Shown here: one piece after another, positions 1 to 7,659 of the stretch
Layout: every line of letters starts with the position of its first letter
How positions within the stretch are numbered: the first letter of the stretch is position 1
From: CBDHHC01 sp050633205
GTDB lineage: Bacteria > Pseudomonadota > Alphaproteobacteria > Rhizobiales > CBDHHC01
Reading direction: 5' to 3'
Assembly: GCA_050633205.1 (NCBI GenBank)
Contig: JBOEGA010000054.1
Span: 1 to 12,289 of the forward strand
Length of the DNA stretch: 12,289 bases
Notes under the pieces: generated by a model
Database searches by the model: none
What the model saw: only the letters and a program-made list of their open reading frames with translations
What the model was told of the DNA's origin: nothing
Program-made: the position numbers and the translations under genes

Positions 1-173
1 GCCGAAGGAGCAACCGCCTCGGAAACTCTCAGGCAAAAGGATCGCGGGTAGATGGTCCTCTGGAAAGCAGCCAGGCACTTTGCTGTGGCTCACCGAAGGG
101 GAAAAGTTGCTGTATATTTCAGTTTTGTTGCAGCAATGAAATCTCTCAGGTTCCCGTGACAGATGAGGCAGTG
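1..173 (+). promoter_or_regulatory. Tandem glycine riboswitch (5' end cut by window edge)
   Basis: Two consecutive glycine-aptamer cores are visible. The first runs from the window edge to about 68, with GCCGAAGGAGCAA at 1-13, GGAAACTCTCAGGCAAAAGGA around 21-41 and a closing CTCTGGA near 58-64; its 5' P1 strand lies outside the window. After a short linker, the second aptamer spans about 76-173. It has CACCGAAGGGG at 91-101, a stem TTGCTG/CAGCAA (107-112/131-136), TCTCTCAGGTTCCCGTGACAG at 142-162, and P1 arms CACT/AGTG (76-79/170-173) and CTGT/ACAG (83-86/159-162). Glycine riboswitches of this class typically activate glycine cleavage genes when glycine is high, and gcvT starts 62 nt downstream. 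The conserved core sequences and the gene context together make the identification firm. Confidence 0.93.
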
Positions 174-176
174 AAA

Positions 177-209
177 TCCCGGAATAACTCCCGGGAGGTG
201 ATGCCATAA
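177..209 (+). promoter_or_regulatory. Candidate riboswitch expression platform: hairpin with SD-like 3' arm
   Basis: TCCCGG at 177-182 pairs perfectly with CCGGGA at 191-196 across an 8-nt loop. No U-tract follows, so it does not look like an intrinsic terminator. Its 3' arm overlaps a strong SD-like GGGAGGTG (193-200), immediately followed by ATG CCA TAA (201-209), a two-codon ORF. The gcvT start at 235 has only a weak SD of its own. The arrangement suggests control at translation, or by alternative pairing with the second aptamer, but this is inference. Confidence 0.4.
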
Positions 210-234
210 CTGTCTTTGCGGGAACACATATTTA

Positions 235-1377
235 ATGAGCGAATCATCTGAAGAATTAAAACAAACACCCCTGAATGAATTGCACAAAGAGCTTGGCGGC
301 AAAATGGTTCCGTTCGCAGGCTATGAAATGCCTGTACAATATTCAGCGGGTATATTGACCGAACACCTGCATGTACGTGAGAAAGCAGGGCTTTTTGACG
401 TATCCCACATGGGACAGGCCTGTCTGGCGGGACCAGACCATGAAACCACAGCGCAGGCACTCGAAGGCCTTACGCCGGGACTATTCCTCTCTCTCAAGCC
501 TGGAAAGATGCGATATACGCTCCTGATGAATGACAAGGGCGGGATTGTTGATGACCTTATGGTGACGCGCATGAGCGGCGATGATCAGGATGGACGCCTG
601 ATGCTTGTCGTAAATGCCGCGCGAAAAAATGTCGATTATGACTATATCCGCTCCAACCTCCCGGATAATGTCAGCCTGATAACTTTTGATGACAGAGCAC
701 TTCTGGCCTTACAGGGGCCTGCGGCTGTTACGGTTATGAGCAAACACTGCCCTGAAGCGGCTGAACTTGGCTTTATGACAGCCGCCAAACTTAATGTCGG
801 TGGTATTGAGTGTGGCGTCAGCAGATCAGGCTATACAGGAGAAGACGGCTTCGAGATTTCAGTTGCAAATGACAAGGCAGAAGAGCTGGCCCGGTTATTA
901 CTGGCAGATGGCGATGTGCTGCCAATCGGTCTTGGAGCGCGGGATTCCCTAAGGCTTGAAGCAGGCCTTTGCCTTTACGGACATGATATTGATGAAACGA
1001 CCTCTCCTGTTGAGGCTGACCTGCTGTTTGCACTTGGCAAGCGCAGACGCGAGGCAGGAGATTTCAGAGGTGGCACGGAAGTTCAGAAGCAACTTGCAGA
1101 CGGAATATCCAGGAAGAGGGTTTGTCTTAAACTTACCGGAAGAGCCCCTGCCCGTGAAGGCGCTGAAATCCAGAGCACTGACGGAAAAACTATCGGTGCT
1201 CTGACCAGTGGTGGCTATGCTCCGACGGTTGGTGGGCCTATCGCTATGGGGTATGTAGCGAGCGAGCATTCTGATACGGGGTCCAAAGTTCATATCATTG
1301 TAAGAGGAAAAGAGCTTGAAGCCGAAGTGGTTCAGTCGCCCTTCGTTCCTCAGCGTTATTACAGAAAACCATCTTAA
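235..1377 (+). CDS. gcvT: Aminomethyltransferase, glycine cleavage system T protein
   Basis: This is the cytoplasmic, tetrahydrofolate-dependent T protein. It moves the methylene unit from the aminomethyl-lipoyl arm of GcvH to tetrahydrofolate and releases ammonia. The 380 residues match the usual family length. Family signatures are in order: MVPFAGYEMPVQY (24-36), the conserved acidic GGIVDDLMV (102-110), GYTGEDGFEI (199-208), and GLGARDSLRLEAGLCLYGHD (232-251), followed by the C-terminal barrel domain. ATG 235 is the only start codon after the in-frame TGA at 199. Its SD is weak (GCGGGA about 11 nt upstream), which fits regulated translation behind the riboswitch. It is the first gene of gcvTHPAPB, and gcvH follows after 27 nt. 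Confidence 0.96.
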   Translation: MSESSEELKQTPLNELHKELGGKMVPFAGYEMPVQYSAGILTEHLHVREKAGLFDVSHMGQACLAGPDHETTAQALEGLTPGLFLSLKPGKMRYTLLMNDKGGIVDDLMVTRMSGDDQDGRLMLVVNAARKNVDYDYIRSNLPDNVSLITFDDRALLALQGPAAVTVMSKHCPEAAELGFMTAAKLNVGGIECGVSRSGYTGEDGFEISVANDKAEELARLLLADGDVLPIGLGARDSLRLEAGLCLYGHDIDETTSPVEADLLFALGKRRREAGDFRGGTEVQKQLADGISRKRVCLKLTGRAPAREGAEIQSTDGKTIGALTSGGYAPTVGGPIAMGYVASEHSDTGSKVHIIVRGKELEAEVVQSPFVPQRYYRKPS

Positions 1378-1404
1378 AAAACAAAGCAGCAAACGAGAAT
1401 AGCT

Positions 1405-1782
1405 ATGACAAAAACATATTACACAAAAGAACATGAGTATATCATCGTTGATGGCGATACCGGTACAGTTGGTATCACAGACCATGCACAGGGCGCCCTT
1501 GGTGATATCGTGTTCGTTGAAATTCCTGAAGGCGGTAAATCTGTTGATCAGGGTGATGAAGCTGCTGTTGTTGAATCCGTTAAAGCAGCAAGTGAAGTAT
1601 ATGCACCGGTTTCCGGAGAAGTTATTGAAGGCAATGCCGCAATTGAAGCGGAACCTGCCAAAGTCAATAGCGACGCAGAAGGGGCTGCATGGTTCTTTAA
1701 AATGAAGATCTCTGATGCATCCCAACTGGAAAGCCTGATGGATGCAGATGCATATAAGAAATATCTTGAGGAAATAAGCTAA
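1405..1782 (+). CDS. gcvH: Glycine cleavage system H protein (lipoyl carrier)
   Basis: GcvH carries the lipoyl arm that shuttles the aminomethyl group from the P protein to the T protein and then to the L protein. At 125 residues it has normal family length. The lipoylation lysine is K60 in the hallmark ESVKAASEVYAPVSGEV (57-73), within the single-hybrid lipoyl fold. The start YYTKEHEYI and the GITDHAQGALGDIVFVE stretch (23-39) are also typical. It lies 27 nt after gcvT, and its TAA overlaps the gcvPA start codon by one base (TAATG at 1780-1784), which suggests translational coupling. Confidence 0.97.
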   Translation: MTKTYYTKEHEYIIVDGDTGTVGITDHAQGALGDIVFVEIPEGGKSVDQGDEAAVVESVKAASEVYAPVSGEVIEGNAAIEAEPAKVNSDAEGAAWFFKMKISDASQLESLMDADAYKKYLEEIS

Positions 1783-3128
1783 TGCGTTATTTGCCGCTAA
1801 CTGACCGGGATCGTGGAACGATGTTGTCGAAGGTTGGGGTAACCTCTATCGACGGCCTTTTCTCGGATATTCCCGATGATAAATATTTAAATGAGCTGGT
1901 GGACCTGCCACGCAGACAAAGTGAATTAAGTGTTGAACGCAGCCTGCAGAAACTGTCTGACAAGAATGTATCAGCCGGATCTGTTCCCTTCTTTGTCGGG
2001 GCAGGCGCATACAAGCACCATATTCCTTCAACTGTCGATCACCTGATACAGCGCTCTGAATTTCTGACTGCCTATACGCCTTACCAGCCTGAGGTCAGTC
2101 AGGGGACATTGCAGTATTTGTTTGAATTTCAGACGCAGGTTGCAATGTTAATGGGGATGGAAGTTGCAAATGCTTCCATGTATGACGGATCAACGGCCTG
2201 TGGTGAGGCCGTACTGATGGCCGAACGCATTACAAAACGCAAGAAGGCTATTCTGTCCGGTGGTCTGCACCCGCAATATAAAGATGTGGTAGAAACACTT
2301 TCTTCTGCGGCTGGCGGAACAGTGGTTGCCCTGGAGACAAGTCCGAAATCAGCGGAAGATATTATTTCGCATATTGATGATGAAACAGCCTGTGTGGTTG
2401 TACAGAATCCTGATTTCTTCGGAAACCTGAAAGACCTTAGCGCTGTGGCTGATGCTGCCCATGCCAAAGGTGCGCTGCTTATAGCTGTTGTCACCGAGGT
2501 GGTTTCTCTGGGTGCTGTTGTTCCCCCCGGTGAAATGGGAGCTGATATTGTTGTGGGTGAAGGCCAGTCTATTGGTGTTGGCCTGAACTTCGGCGGTCCT
2601 TATGTCGGATTATTTGCAACCCGCCAGAAATATGTACGACAAATGCCTGGCCGTCTATGTGGTGAGACTGTTGATGCTGATGGCCGCCGCGGTTTTGTGC
2701 TGACACTGTCTACCCGTGAGCAGCATATCAGACGTGAAAAAGCGACTAGTAATATCTGTACAAACTCAGGTCTGTGCTGTCTGGCCTTTACAATCCATTT
2801 AAGCCTGCTTGGTGAAAAAGGCCTTCGAGAGATGGCTGCAATTAATCATGCGAATGCAGTTCTGCTTGCAGATATGCTGTCAGGAGTTGATGGTGTTGAA
2901 GTTCTGACAGATGCATTCTTCAATGAGTTTACAGTCAAGCTACCGGGTAAGGCTTCTGAAGTGATTGAAGCTCTCGCCGTAAAAGGTGTTCTTGGTGGTG
3001 TTCCGGTGTCCCGTCTTATTCCGGGTAAACCAGAGGTTGAGAATCTTATGGTTGTTGCTGCAACAGAAGTAAACACCGGGGAAGATCGTGATGCCTATGT
3101 GCAGGCGTTGAAAGAGGTGTTGTCATGA
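1782..3128 (+). CDS. gcvPA: Glycine dehydrogenase (decarboxylating) subunit 1
   Basis: This is the N-terminal-type half of the split P protein, a heterotetrameric PLP enzyme that decarboxylates glycine and loads the aminomethyl group on GcvH. It has 448 residues, usual for the family. Signatures are GAGAYKHHIP (73-82), TPYQPEVSQGTLQ (99-111), NASMYDGSTACGEA (130-143) and a degenerate aminotransferase fold. The catalytic PLP lysine belongs to the partner subunit. ATG 1782 overlaps the gcvH stop and has GAGG 11-14 nt upstream (1768-1771). The 3' end overlaps gcvPB by 4 nt (ATGA at 3125-3128), as expected for two subunits made in equal amounts. Confidence 0.96.
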   Translation: MRYLPLTDRDRGTMLSKVGVTSIDGLFSDIPDDKYLNELVDLPRRQSELSVERSLQKLSDKNVSAGSVPFFVGAGAYKHHIPSTVDHLIQRSEFLTAYTPYQPEVSQGTLQYLFEFQTQVAMLMGMEVANASMYDGSTACGEAVLMAERITKRKKAILSGGLHPQYKDVVETLSSAAGGTVVALETSPKSAEDIISHIDDETACVVVQNPDFFGNLKDLSAVADAAHAKGALLIAVVTEVVSLGAVVPPGEMGADIVVGEGQSIGVGLNFGGPYVGLFATRQKYVRQMPGRLCGETVDADGRRGFVLTLSTREQHIRREKATSNICTNSGLCCLAFTIHLSLLGEKGLREMAAINHANAVLLADMLSGVDGVEVLTDAFFNEFTVKLPGKASEVIEALAVKGVLGGVPVSRLIPGKPEVENLMVVAATEVNTGEDRDAYVQALKEVLS

Positions 3129-4702
3129 TGAACAGACAAGGACGCCAGACACGGGCGAACACTGATGCAAGCTCCACGGATCAGAAGCTGACATTTACAG
3201 GTAATCGTGGTCTGGAGATGGAAGAGCCGCTTTTGTTTGAAGTGGGTTCATCTGAAAAAACAGGCATCGATTTTGATGCTCCTGAAAAGGCTGAGAGCAA
3301 ACTTGGCGGATTGCAGCGCAAGAACCCTATCGGTCTTGCCGGGCTTACAGAGCCTGAAACAATGCGCCACTATGTGCGGCTGAGCCAGAAGAACTTTGCC
3401 ATTGATGCAGGTCTTTATCCACTTGGTTCATGCACAATGAAGCATAATCCGCGCCTTAACGAGAAGATGGCGAGGTTGCCGGGGATCGGGGATATTCATC
3501 CGCTGCAACCACAATCGACTGTTCCGGGCGCTATTGAGCTTATGGAGTCATTGTCTCACTGGCTGATGACGCTGACTGGTGCGCATGGTGTTTCACTTTC
3601 TCCAAAAGCCGGGGCTCATGGCGAGCTTTGCGGCATGATGGCTATCAAGGCTGCTCATGATGCAAAAGGCGAGAAGCGCAATATTGTTCTGGTGCCGGAG
3701 TCTGCTCACGGGACAAACCCGGCGACTGCTGCTTTGATCGGTTACAAGGTTAAAACAATTCCTGCCCAGAAGAATGGTAAGGTTTCTGCCGAGGATGTGA
3801 AAGCTGCGCTTTCGGAAGACGTGGCCGGGATCATGCTGACCAACCCGAACACATGTGGCCTGTTTGAGCCCGAGGTTGTTGAGATTGCCAAAGCAGTCCA
3901 TGATGCAGGCGCTTACTTCTACTGTGACGGCGCGAACTTTAATGCGATCGTTGGCAAGGTACGCCCCATGGATCTGGGTGTTGATGCCATGCATATCAAT
4001 CTGCACAAGACCTTCTCAACGCCTCATGGCGGTGGCGGTCCGGGTGCCGGTCCTGTTGTGCTTTCGGAAGCACTGGCAAAATATGCGCCGCTACCATTTA
4101 TTGCCAAAGACGGTGACAAGGTTCGTCTGGTTGAAACCAGTCACGACGAAGCTGTTGGTACAAATGCGGAGCCATTTGGCCGCCTGACGGCATTCCATGG
4201 CCAGATGGGCATGTATGTACGTGCACTGTCCTACATGATGAGCCATGGCTCTGACGGTCTGAAACAGGCGTCAGAAGATGCGGTCCTCAATGCCAACTAT
4301 ATCCGTGCCGGATTGGCAGACCTGATGACACAGCCATTTGGCGATCAGGTGTGTATGCATGAAGTACTGTTTGATGACAGCTTCCTGAAAGGTACAGGCG
4401 TATCTACTCTCGATTTTGCGAAAGCCATGATTGATGAGGGCTATCACCCTATGACCATGTATTTCCCACTGGTTGTTCATGGTGCTATGCTTATCGAGCC
4501 TACAGAGTCTGAATCCAAAGAGAGTGTTGACCTGTTTATCGACACGCTTCGTGATCTGGTGAAATCCGCTAAATCCGGTGAAGTCGAGCGCTTTACCAAT
4601 GCTCCGGAACTGGCCCCACGGACACGACTGGATGAGACAAAAGCTGCAAGGTCTCCGGTTTTAAGATGGGAACCGGAACTGTCAAAAGAAGCGGCTGAGT
4701 AA
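3125..4702 (+). CDS. gcvPB: Glycine dehydrogenase (decarboxylating) subunit 2
   Basis: This is the PLP-binding half of the split P protein and the partner of GcvPA. It has 525 residues. The PLP Schiff-base lysine is K295 in HINLHKTFSTPHGGGGPGAG (290-309). Other family motifs are GSCTMKHNPR (101-110), HGTNPA (195-200) and CDGANFNA (267-274). The first 25 or so residues (polar, RQGRQTRANTD...) look poorly conserved, and a second ATG lies one codon in. It overlaps gcvPA by 4 nt and is followed 6 nt later by a strong hairpin terminator that ends the operon. The gene for the L protein is not in this window. Confidence 0.96.
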   Translation: MMNRQGRQTRANTDASSTDQKLTFTGNRGLEMEEPLLFEVGSSEKTGIDFDAPEKAESKLGGLQRKNPIGLAGLTEPETMRHYVRLSQKNFAIDAGLYPLGSCTMKHNPRLNEKMARLPGIGDIHPLQPQSTVPGAIELMESLSHWLMTLTGAHGVSLSPKAGAHGELCGMMAIKAAHDAKGEKRNIVLVPESAHGTNPATAALIGYKVKTIPAQKNGKVSAEDVKAALSEDVAGIMLTNPNTCGLFEPEVVEIAKAVHDAGAYFYCDGANFNAIVGKVRPMDLGVDAMHINLHKTFSTPHGGGGPGAGPVVLSEALAKYAPLPFIAKDGDKVRLVETSHDEAVGTNAEPFGRLTAFHGQMGMYVRALSYMMSHGSDGLKQASEDAVLNANYIRAGLADLMTQPFGDQVCMHEVLFDDSFLKGTGVSTLDFAKAMIDEGYHPMTMYFPLVVHGAMLIEPTESESKESVDLFIDTLRDLVKSAKSGEVERFTNAPELAPRTRLDETKAARSPVLRWEPELSKEAAE

Positions 4703-4707
4703 CGAAT

Positions 4708-4741
4708 TTATGGCAGGGAGTTTTGAGGCTCCCTGCCATAA
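4708..4741 (+). terminator. Hairpin terminator of the gcv operon
   Basis: A perfect 13-bp stem (4708-4720 with 4729-4741) encloses an 8-nt loop, 6 nt after the gcvPB stop, and is followed by the A/T-rich TATTATATTAG. It lies between convergent genes (gcvPB on +, the caspase-like gene on -) and may serve both directions. The T-run is interrupted on either side, so efficiency is uncertain. Confidence 0.75.
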
Positions 4742-4775
4742 TATTATATTAGTCAACAAGCGCGAATGGCTTCGA

Positions 4776-6299
4776 CTAACGTGAGACTTTCTGCATTGTA
4801 TAAGAGCCTGTGCAAGTCCCTCTCGCTGAGTGTCCTGTAAAGTTCCCACTCCCCGAATTCCCTTTTATCCACCCTGTGTGAATGCCGTATCGCTCGCTGG
4901 AGCCAAATTTCAGGAAAAACTTTCCATTGCTTTTGACATAACCTGAACCTGGACCAATATTTCCGTTTTGTATTTTATGCTTGCTTATTTTGGACTTATT
5001 ATAGCATGAGGGAGATCTTCTTGTGATTTTCCAGATGCCATTAAATGAACCTGCTCCTGACGCCGGACTTGTCGATGCAACTTTCTCTTTTTGAATATTT
5101 TTGCACACCAGCCCCTTCTGCTTTCCTATATCCTGAATAGCTTTTTCCGATGGCTGATCTGTAGCGTACTTCAGTCCAGAAGATTTATTATATTGGGTTA
5201 GAGCTGTTTTACTTCCTATCCCCCATAGGCCATCTACCGCCCCAATATAGCATCCAACACGCTTTAATTCTGCCTGCAGTCGTTTTGCAACTTCTTTACT
5301 TTGTGATGGAGTTAACTGAGAATCTATTGAAGCAGTGTTTTTTTGCACTTCGTATTTAGCGAGAATAGAATAGCACCCTTCAGGAAACATACGTAAATAG
5401 AACTGGTAATCAGATTTTTTTCCGTTATTCTTGACCTTCTCCCATATTGCCTTTTCTACTTGATTACACGGATTACCTGACTGGGGCGCTAATGCCGCAA
5501 CTTCAGACTTCTTTCCCTTTGAACCAGCCAGATATATTTCGGGTAATGCATTATATGACAGCCAGGGTTCCTGCTTTATTTTTCTTCTTACCCTTAACTG
5601 AACTGATCTGAACATCGTGGTTATTTCTACCGAGGGCTTAAGCAACTCTTCCGATAATGCCTCTGCATAGGGGCCAATGCCATTTCCCTCATCTGAGGCG
5701 ACATCTCCTGCCGCCGTGGAATATGCGATCAGCATTCCAGGAACTACAGACTCAGGGCGAAACCCTTTGGACTGAAAGAGTGAACGGGACCCGGGACTGG
5801 ACAAATTCAATTCGTTTCGACAGGCGTCAAAAACTACAAAATGAATAGCCTGTGGTGCCCGCTCCTTCATTTCATCAATTATTTCCTGAAGCCTAATTGA
5901 ATTATCCCATAGCTCCTCGGTGTTCGTGTTCACTATATCAACCGGTATCAGATAGTTTATCCGGGTATTTTGATCCATTGCACCATGGCCTGAATAATAG
6001 AAGAAACCAATACCATTTGCTCCTGCCTTACGCAGATCAGACGTATGGCGCTTTACAGCCTTTTGTAATGTACCAAATGTGGCATCTTTAATTATCGTTA
6101 CTCTGAAACCAAGCTTCCTTAAGGTAACTCCTATCCGCTCAATATCATTGTGAGGATTTTTGAGGTTCAGGTCTGGAATTTTGTAATTCTTATTACCGAT
6201 CAACAATGCAAATTTTTTGTTTTTTTCTGCAAACGCGAAAGAAGAAAAGCCATTTAAAACAAGGAAGAAAATAATGATAAAACGCAACATAACGACCAT
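4776..6299 (-). CDS. Exported caspase-like (peptidase C14) protein with peptidoglycan-binding-like segment
   Basis: The product is predicted to be a secreted or periplasmic cysteine peptidase of the caspase/metacaspase clan. From ATG 6299 (507 aa), a hydrophobic signal peptide ends at about SFAFA (20-24). The caspase-like fold follows, with KFALLIGNKNY, the catalytic-His motif YYSGHGA (H105) and the catalytic-Cys motif VVFDACRN (C160). About residues 330-400 resemble a peptidoglycan-binding repeat (LQAELKRVGCYIGAVDGLWG). The last 90 residues form a Gly/Ser-rich, probably beta-sheet domain starting FNGIWKITRRSP. Both catalytic residues are present, so it may be active. Starts at TTG 6302 or ATG 6290 are also possible, and none has a clear SD. 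It stands alone, convergent with the gcv operon. Substrate and role are unknown. Confidence 0.9.
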   Translation of the reverse strand: MVVMLRFIIIFFLVLNGFSSFAFAEKNKKFALLIGNKNYKIPDLNLKNPHNDIERIGVTLRKLGFRVTIIKDATFGTLQKAVKRHTSDLRKAGANGIGFFYYSGHGAMDQNTRINYLIPVDIVNTNTEELWDNSIRLQEIIDEMKERAPQAIHFVVFDACRNELNLSSPGSRSLFQSKGFRPESVVPGMLIAYSTAAGDVASDEGNGIGPYAEALSEELLKPSVEITTMFRSVQLRVRRKIKQEPWLSYNALPEIYLAGSKGKKSEVAALAPQSGNPCNQVEKAIWEKVKNNGKKSDYQFYLRMFPEGCYSILAKYEVQKNTASIDSQLTPSQSKEVAKRLQAELKRVGCYIGAVDGLWGIGSKTALTQYNKSSGLKYATDQPSEKAIQDIGKQKGLVCKNIQKEKVASTSPASGAGSFNGIWKITRRSPSCYNKSKISKHKIQNGNIGPGSGYVKSNGKFFLKFGSSERYGIHTGWIKGNSGSGNFTGHSARGTCTGSYTMQKVSR

Positions 6300-6466
6300 C
6301 AACTGCTATTAATAGTTATATAAATTCCTTTAAAAGTGCAGTAGACAAAATGATATTGCAAGTGAGATCCAAGAATAAAATTTGTTAATCATTTAGTTGT
6401 CGCATATAGCACACAGTTTTATTACAACTGAGAAAAACGTTTTATTATCAACTACCCCTGAAATGT

Positions 6467-6496
6467 ATGGAGAGATGATGTTATCCAGCTCTCCAT
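6467..6496 (-). terminator. Possible weak hairpin terminator after the VOC gene
   Basis: ATGGAGAG (6467-6474) pairs perfectly with CTCTCCAT (6489-6496) across a 14-nt loop, about 18 nt downstream of the VOC-family stop codon on the - strand. The following bases on that strand (ACATTTCAGGGG) are only mildly U-rich. The rest of 6303-6466 is AT-rich upstream sequence of the caspase-like gene, in which I see no clear motif. Confidence 0.35.
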
Positions 6497-6514
6497 TGTA
6501 GTGTCACTTACAGC

Positions 6515-6925
6515 CTAATCCATATACTGCTCCAGGAATTCCTTGCTTGGGGGGATTGGTGTTATTACGTCTATGAGGGCTCCGTTCGGGTCCTGGACTA
6601 TGAAATGTCTTTGTCCGAACTCTTCATCTCTTATGGGCAGGATGATGGGGAGGCCTTTTTCCTGAATTCTGGCGTATTCGGCGTCGACATCTTCTACTTC
6701 AAAGTTGATCAGAAGGCCTGAGCTTTTGCCCTGCCCTGCTTTTGGAACTGTCGGGTGATCTCCCTGAACGATCCCGATATTTACGTTTTCGTCTTCTATG
6801 GACTGGAGATGTACATACCAGTCAGAATCAAACCTGGAACGAAATCTGAAATTCTCCTGATAAAATGCAGAAGTTCCTGCAACATCATCTGTCATTAATA
6901 CCGGATAGAACTGTTTACATTTCAT
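6515..6925 (-). CDS. VOC-family (glyoxalase/bleomycin-resistance fold) protein
   Basis: A 136-residue protein with the two beta-alpha-beta-beta-beta repeats of the vicinal oxygen chelate fold. Repeat 1 begins YPVLMTDDVAGTSAFYQ (7-23). Repeat 2 contains INFEVEDVDAEYARIQEKG (73-91) and the diagnostic GQRHFIVQDPNGALIDVI (104-121). Family members are metal-dependent lyases, dioxygenases, or drug/metal-binding resistance proteins. The usual first metal ligand (often His) appears to be Y7 and the usual terminal Glu is D119, so it may not be a classical glyoxalase. A good SD (AAGGAA) lies 9 nt before ATG 6925. It is divergent from a TetR-type gene with two shared operators, which implies control by that repressor. 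Substrate is unknown. Confidence 0.88.
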   Translation of the reverse strand: MKCKQFYPVLMTDDVAGTSAFYQENFRFRSRFDSDWYVHLQSIEDENVNIGIVQGDHPTVPKAGQGKSSGLLINFEVEDVDAEYARIQEKGLPIILPIRDEEFGQRHFIVQDPNGALIDVITPIPPSKEFLEQYMD

Positions 6926-6950
6926 GGCTTTATTTCCTTACAAAAATAAC

Positions 6951-6967
6951 ATACAGTCTGTTTGTAT
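6951..6967. promoter_or_regulatory. Operator copy 1 for the TetR-type repressor
   Basis: ATACAGTCTGTTTGTAT has matching palindromic ends ATACA/TGTAT. It shares 13 of 17 positions with a second copy placed exactly 30 bp further on (copy starts 6951 and 6981), each preceded by AAC. It lies 26-42 bp upstream of the VOC start codon. A repeated palindrome in a divergent TetR intergenic region is the standard layout for an autoregulated repressor; binding itself is inferred. Confidence 0.7.
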
Positions 6968-6980
6968 ATATTTAATTAAC

Positions 6981-6997
6981 ATACAGGCTGCATGTAT
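6981..6997. promoter_or_regulatory. Operator copy 2, overlapping the tetR-type start codon
   Basis: ATACAGGCTGCATGTAT is a stronger palindrome than copy 1: ATACA/TGTAT ends plus an inner GC-T-GC. It covers the first two bases of the repressor's start codon at 6996. Bound repressor would block its own gene. The spacing of 30 bp from copy 1 is close to three helical turns, so both dimers could sit on one face of the DNA. Confidence 0.7.
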
Positions 6998-7589
6998 GCA
7001 AGATAAGATTGAACGACGCTCAAACAAGGAGCGAACCAGGAATACACGTCTGGCCCTGATTAAAGCGGCAAGGAAGCTGTTTGTCGAAAAGGGCTATGCC
7101 GAGACCAGTACGCCGGAAATTGTGAAACTGGCTGAGGTGACACGCGGGGCCCTGTATCATCATTTTTCCGATAAAACCGGGCTTTTCCGGGCTGTACTTG
7201 AGGAGGAAGCCAAGGAAATAGCGCAGAAAATTGATATGGATTCGGCTTCTGCGAAAAGCGGTATGGATTCACTTATGATGGGGACCGAAGCTTATTTTGA
7301 AGCAATGTCGGTTGATGGCAGGACGAGGTTGCTGCTGATTGATGCGCCTGCTGTTCTTGGTCCTGATGAGATGAAGGAGATTGAAACTCTATCAGGAGCA
7401 GATGAGCTAAGGGAGGGTTTGGAACACTCGATCCCCAAGGCCAGGCAAAAGGGCCTGAACCTTGATGCCATGGCCAGCATTCTCAGCGCTGCTTTCGACA
7501 GAGCAGCTTTGGAAGCTTCCAAAGGAAAGAATGCAGCAGACTATAAAAATGCAATTTCTGAACTTCTGCGAGGGTTATTGAAACCCTGA
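6996..7589 (+). CDS. TetR/AcrR-family transcriptional repressor
   Basis: A 197-residue regulator with an N-terminal TetR DNA-binding domain: RLALIKAARKLFVEKGYAET (18-37), then helix-turn-helix STPEIVKLAEVTRGALYHHF (38-57) and SDKTGLFRAV. The remainder is a helical ligand-binding and dimerisation domain. Start choice: the frame is open back to ATG 6924, but that start would overlap the VOC gene and place both operators inside the coding region, and the extra residues do not resemble the family. ATG 6996 gives a standard N terminus, although its SD is weak. It is divergent from the VOC gene and probably represses that gene and itself. The inducer is unknown. Confidence 0.92.
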   Translation: MQDKIERRSNKERTRNTRLALIKAARKLFVEKGYAETSTPEIVKLAEVTRGALYHHFSDKTGLFRAVLEEEAKEIAQKIDMDSASAKSGMDSLMMGTEAYFEAMSVDGRTRLLLIDAPAVLGPDEMKEIETLSGADELREGLEHSIPKARQKGLNLDAMASILSAAFDRAALEASKGKNAADYKNAISELLRGLLKP

Positions 7590-7608
7590 TGAGAAAATTT
7601 TCAGGCAT

Positions 7609-7637
7609 ATGAGCGTTGTTATGCAATCAACGCTCAT
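7609..7637 (+). terminator. Intrinsic terminator of the tetR-type gene
   Basis: ATGAGCGTTG (7609-7618) pairs perfectly with CAACGCTCAT (7628-7637) over a 9-nt loop, followed by CGTGTTTTTG with a five-T run. It lies 20 nt after the repressor stop. Because the GST-family gene converges from the other side, ending at 7660, the same stem may help stop that transcript too. Confidence 0.8.
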
Positions 7638-7659
7638 CGTGTTTTTGAAAGATGTATTG

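Noticed and set aside
949..1725. A 258-codon open frame on the - strand opposite gcvT and gcvH
   Set aside because: It lies fully antisense to two unmistakable genes. The translation is rich in Cys, Phe and Asn without any recognisable domain, as expected for a complementary-strand shadow.
4776..6299. Caspase-like gene as part of an abortive-infection defence system
   Set aside because: Defence caspases are cytoplasmic and sit beside sensors or effectors. This one has a signal peptide, a cell-wall-binding-like segment and no such neighbours.
6924..6995. An N-terminal extension of the TetR-type protein from ATG 6924
   Set aside because: It would overlap the divergent VOC start codon and run through both operators. 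The added residues have no TetR-family counterpart, and ATG 6996 gives a standard N terminus.
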